A stretch of 7,276 nt of DNA from an uncultured Treponema sp. (GTDB taxonomy: Bacteria; Spirochaetota; Spirochaetia; Treponematales; Treponemataceae): positions 1-7,276 of the forward strand of contig NZ_CALHGC010000106.1 of assembly GCF_938029485.1 (NCBI RefSeq). Direction: 5' to 3'. Below the pieces are notes generated by a model. The model made no database searches, was not told the DNA's origin, and was given only the letters and a program-made list of their open reading frames with translations. Below are positions 5,950 to 7,276 of this stretch, in pieces. Made by a program: the position numbers and the translations under genes. Within the stretch, counting starts at the first letter, position 1; every line of letters begins with the position of its first letter.

Positions 5950-6888
5950 ATGGCAATCGCATTCGATTATAATAGGCCGGAACCCTGTGTGATACGGGAA
6001 ACCGCTCGTTGGGCGGTTGTGTATAAGCCCCCGCACCTGCCCACTGCGCCGCTCCGTGCGGACGAACGGCAGACGCTGGTGTATTGGTTTTTGCATAGGG
6101 CTGAGGCAGGGGCAACCGGTTACGCCGATGATACGCAGGATCCGTCCGCCGAATACGGACAGTGCATTCAAGAAGCACTGTCCGGCAATAAACCTAAAAT
6201 GCCGGCGGCAGGGCAGCGCATTCGGGAAGCGCAGGTATGGGGAAAAAAGTCGATTGAGGCGGGGCTGCTGCACCGGCTCGATACGGACACGCGGGGGCTT
6301 GTCCTTTTTGCAAAAGATCAGGCGGTATATGATTTTCTTGCAGCCCGGCAGGAAGCGGGGCAGATGATAAAAACCTATTGCGCTTTTGCAGAGCCGTGCC
6401 TACCCGATGCGGCCGTTCACCGGATAGCTGCAGTGGAAAGTCAGTTTAGGAATTTCGGCCCCGGTGCAAAAAGGGTTGCTCCGGTTTTTCCCGGCTCGCG
6501 GCATTATAAAAAAGGCGGGAGACTCTATACGACGGTGATCGAGGCGCTTGAAGAGTTGCCGCTCCCTGTCGAAGAGTTGAGGCTTTCGGTTGATATACCG
6601 CCGCCGTCCCCTGTTGATGTTTCAGCTTCCAGTCCTCCGCTGATTCGGGTACGTTGCCGCCTTTCCCGTGGATACCGGCATCAGGTGCGCGCCCATCTGG
6701 CCTCTATCGGACTGCCCATTGTAGGCGATCCGCTTTATGCACCGCAGAAAGCGGAGACCGCGCACGGGGCGGAAAACAGAGGTGTGGGTTTGCAGCTCTA
6801 CGCGGTCAAGCTTGAGTTCCCCGATCCTGAAAACCCTCGGCAGAATATATGCGTTGCGCTTCCGCCGCCAGATAAAATGAACCCGTAA
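5950..6888 (+). CDS. RluA-family pseudouridine synthase lacking an S4 domain
   Basis: 312 residues. The protein starts directly with the catalytic domain: VVYKPPHLPTAP (23-34), active-site GLLHRLDTDTRG (105-116, catalytic Asp111), GYRHQVRAH (241-249) and GDPLYA (259-264). The catalytic Asp and surrounding HRLD are intact, so it should be active. It differs from the neighbouring synthase in having no S4 domain, a 40-residue insertion between the first motif and the active site (about 55-100), a Pro/Ser-rich insertion at about 213-230, and GYRHQ where most relatives have GRTHQ. The RNA target cannot be read from the sequence; 23S rRNA or tRNA are both possible. It is the last gene of the cluster. 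Its final 83 bases overlap the convergent folC gene. Start at 5950 is supported by GAGG seven bases upstream. Confidence 0.87.
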   Translation: MAIAFDYNRPEPCVIRETARWAVVYKPPHLPTAPLRADERQTLVYWFLHRAEAGATGYADDTQDPSAEYGQCIQEALSGNKPKMPAAGQRIREAQVWGKKSIEAGLLHRLDTDTRGLVLFAKDQAVYDFLAARQEAGQMIKTYCAFAEPCLPDAAVHRIAAVESQFRNFGPGAKRVAPVFPGSRHYKKGGRLYTTVIEALEELPLPVEELRLSVDIPPPSPVDVSASSPPLIRVRCRLSRGYRHQVRAHLASIGLPIVGDPLYAPQKAETAHGAENRGVGLQLYAVKLEFPDPENPRQNICVALPPPDKMNP

Positions 6889-7276
6889 TCAACAGCGGCC
6901 GGTTTTCGGCGATGCTTTGGGTAAAGGCCTGCTTTAATACTGCGTTAAAATCCTCGCTCGCTTCCATTACAACATTGTTCCCGTTCCCGAAAACCTGCGT
7001 AAATGCGCCGACGGTTTTTTCTAAATTGCCCTTTTTAAACGAGCCCGGCACGGTGAGGTAGAGGGGAGCAATGTTGCCGTAGAATATCGGTGCAAAATCG
7101 GCGGGGGCTTTGTCGGCGGCACAGGCAAACACCAGTATGGGCTTGTTCTTAGATGGTTCGGCGGATACGGACGGTGCGCCGGAGTATGCGGGCACAGTAC
7201 CGGTATGGACGGATGCCGTCTCCGTACAGGGAGCCGAAGCATCGAAGTTGCTGCCGAGGAGAGAGAAAAATGTGTC
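6806..7276 (-). CDS. folC: Folylpolyglutamate/dihydrofolate synthase FolC, C-terminal part
   Basis: Only the last 156 residues lie in the window; the frame is open to the right edge, so the 5' end is outside. FolC is a cytoplasmic ATP-dependent ligase that adds glutamate to dihydropteroate or folate. The visible part fits the C-terminal Mur-ligase-type domain: a strand ILVFACAADK (about 47-56), a mixed alpha/beta stretch, and a terminal LLITGSFYLAAEA (about 128-140) like the vTGSlyl motif that ends FolC proteins. Residues about 9-44 are a Ser/Ala/Pro/Thr-rich stretch, probably a lineage-specific insertion in the loop before that strand. The catalytic ATP-binding loop is not visible, so the assignment rests on this terminal domain. 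The 3' end overlaps the convergent pseudouridine synthase gene. Confidence 0.75.
   Translation of the reverse strand, partial: DTFFSLLGSNFDASAPCTETASVHTGTVPAYSGAPSVSAEPSKNKPILVFACAADKAPADFAPIFYGNIAPLYLTVPGSFKKGNLEKTVGAFTQVFGNGNNVVMEASEDFNAVLKQAFTQSIAENRPLLITGSFYLAAEAQRIYSAEGFQDRGTQA

Overview
The window looks like chromosomal DNA of a spirochaete, most likely Treponema or a close relative. This rests on an impression of the protein sequences (a chemotaxis receptor with an AAHAG-type signalling tip, a spirochaete-like FolC C-terminus, the rRNA-modification gene grouping) and not on any search. I see no tRNA, rRNA, CRISPR array, transposase or phage gene.

Layout. Positions 1-153 are non-coding and hold two perfect inverted repeats; one is a plausible terminator for the leftward gene. 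Positions 154-2226 (minus) encode a 690-residue chemotaxis receptor with six N-terminal membrane segments, a cytoplasmic signalling domain, a C-terminal hemerythrin domain with all seven expected di-iron ligands, and a short cysteine tail. An intergenic region of about 180 bases separates it from a rightward cluster: acyl-ACP thioesterase (2405-3277), rsmA/ksgA (3354-4208), an unrecognised small membrane protein with a signal peptide (4339-4944), an S4-containing RluD-type pseudouridine synthase (4954-5940) and a second RluA-family synthase without S4 (5950-6888). The 3' end of a leftward folC gene (6806 to the right edge) overlaps the last synthase tail to tail.

How they work together. RsmA dimethylates the 3' end of 16S rRNA, and the two pseudouridine synthases probably modify 23S rRNA or other RNA, so the rightward cluster looks like a ribosome-maturation operon. 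The thioesterase in front and the membrane protein in the middle have no obvious functional link to it. The receptor is probably an oxygen or redox sensor for chemotaxis and is a separate transcription unit.

The most unusual structure is non-coding. Between rsmA and the membrane-protein gene, three perfect inverted repeats (stems of 17, 18 and 12 bp) follow each other within 140 bases. The first contains the rsmA stop codon. The third contains the likely Shine-Dalgarno sequence of the next gene. None has a terminator-type T tract. A diverged copy of the third repeat lies between the receptor and thioesterase genes. These are the best candidates for an undescribed RNA control element or a dispersed palindromic repeat family; no wholly new multi-gene system is evident.
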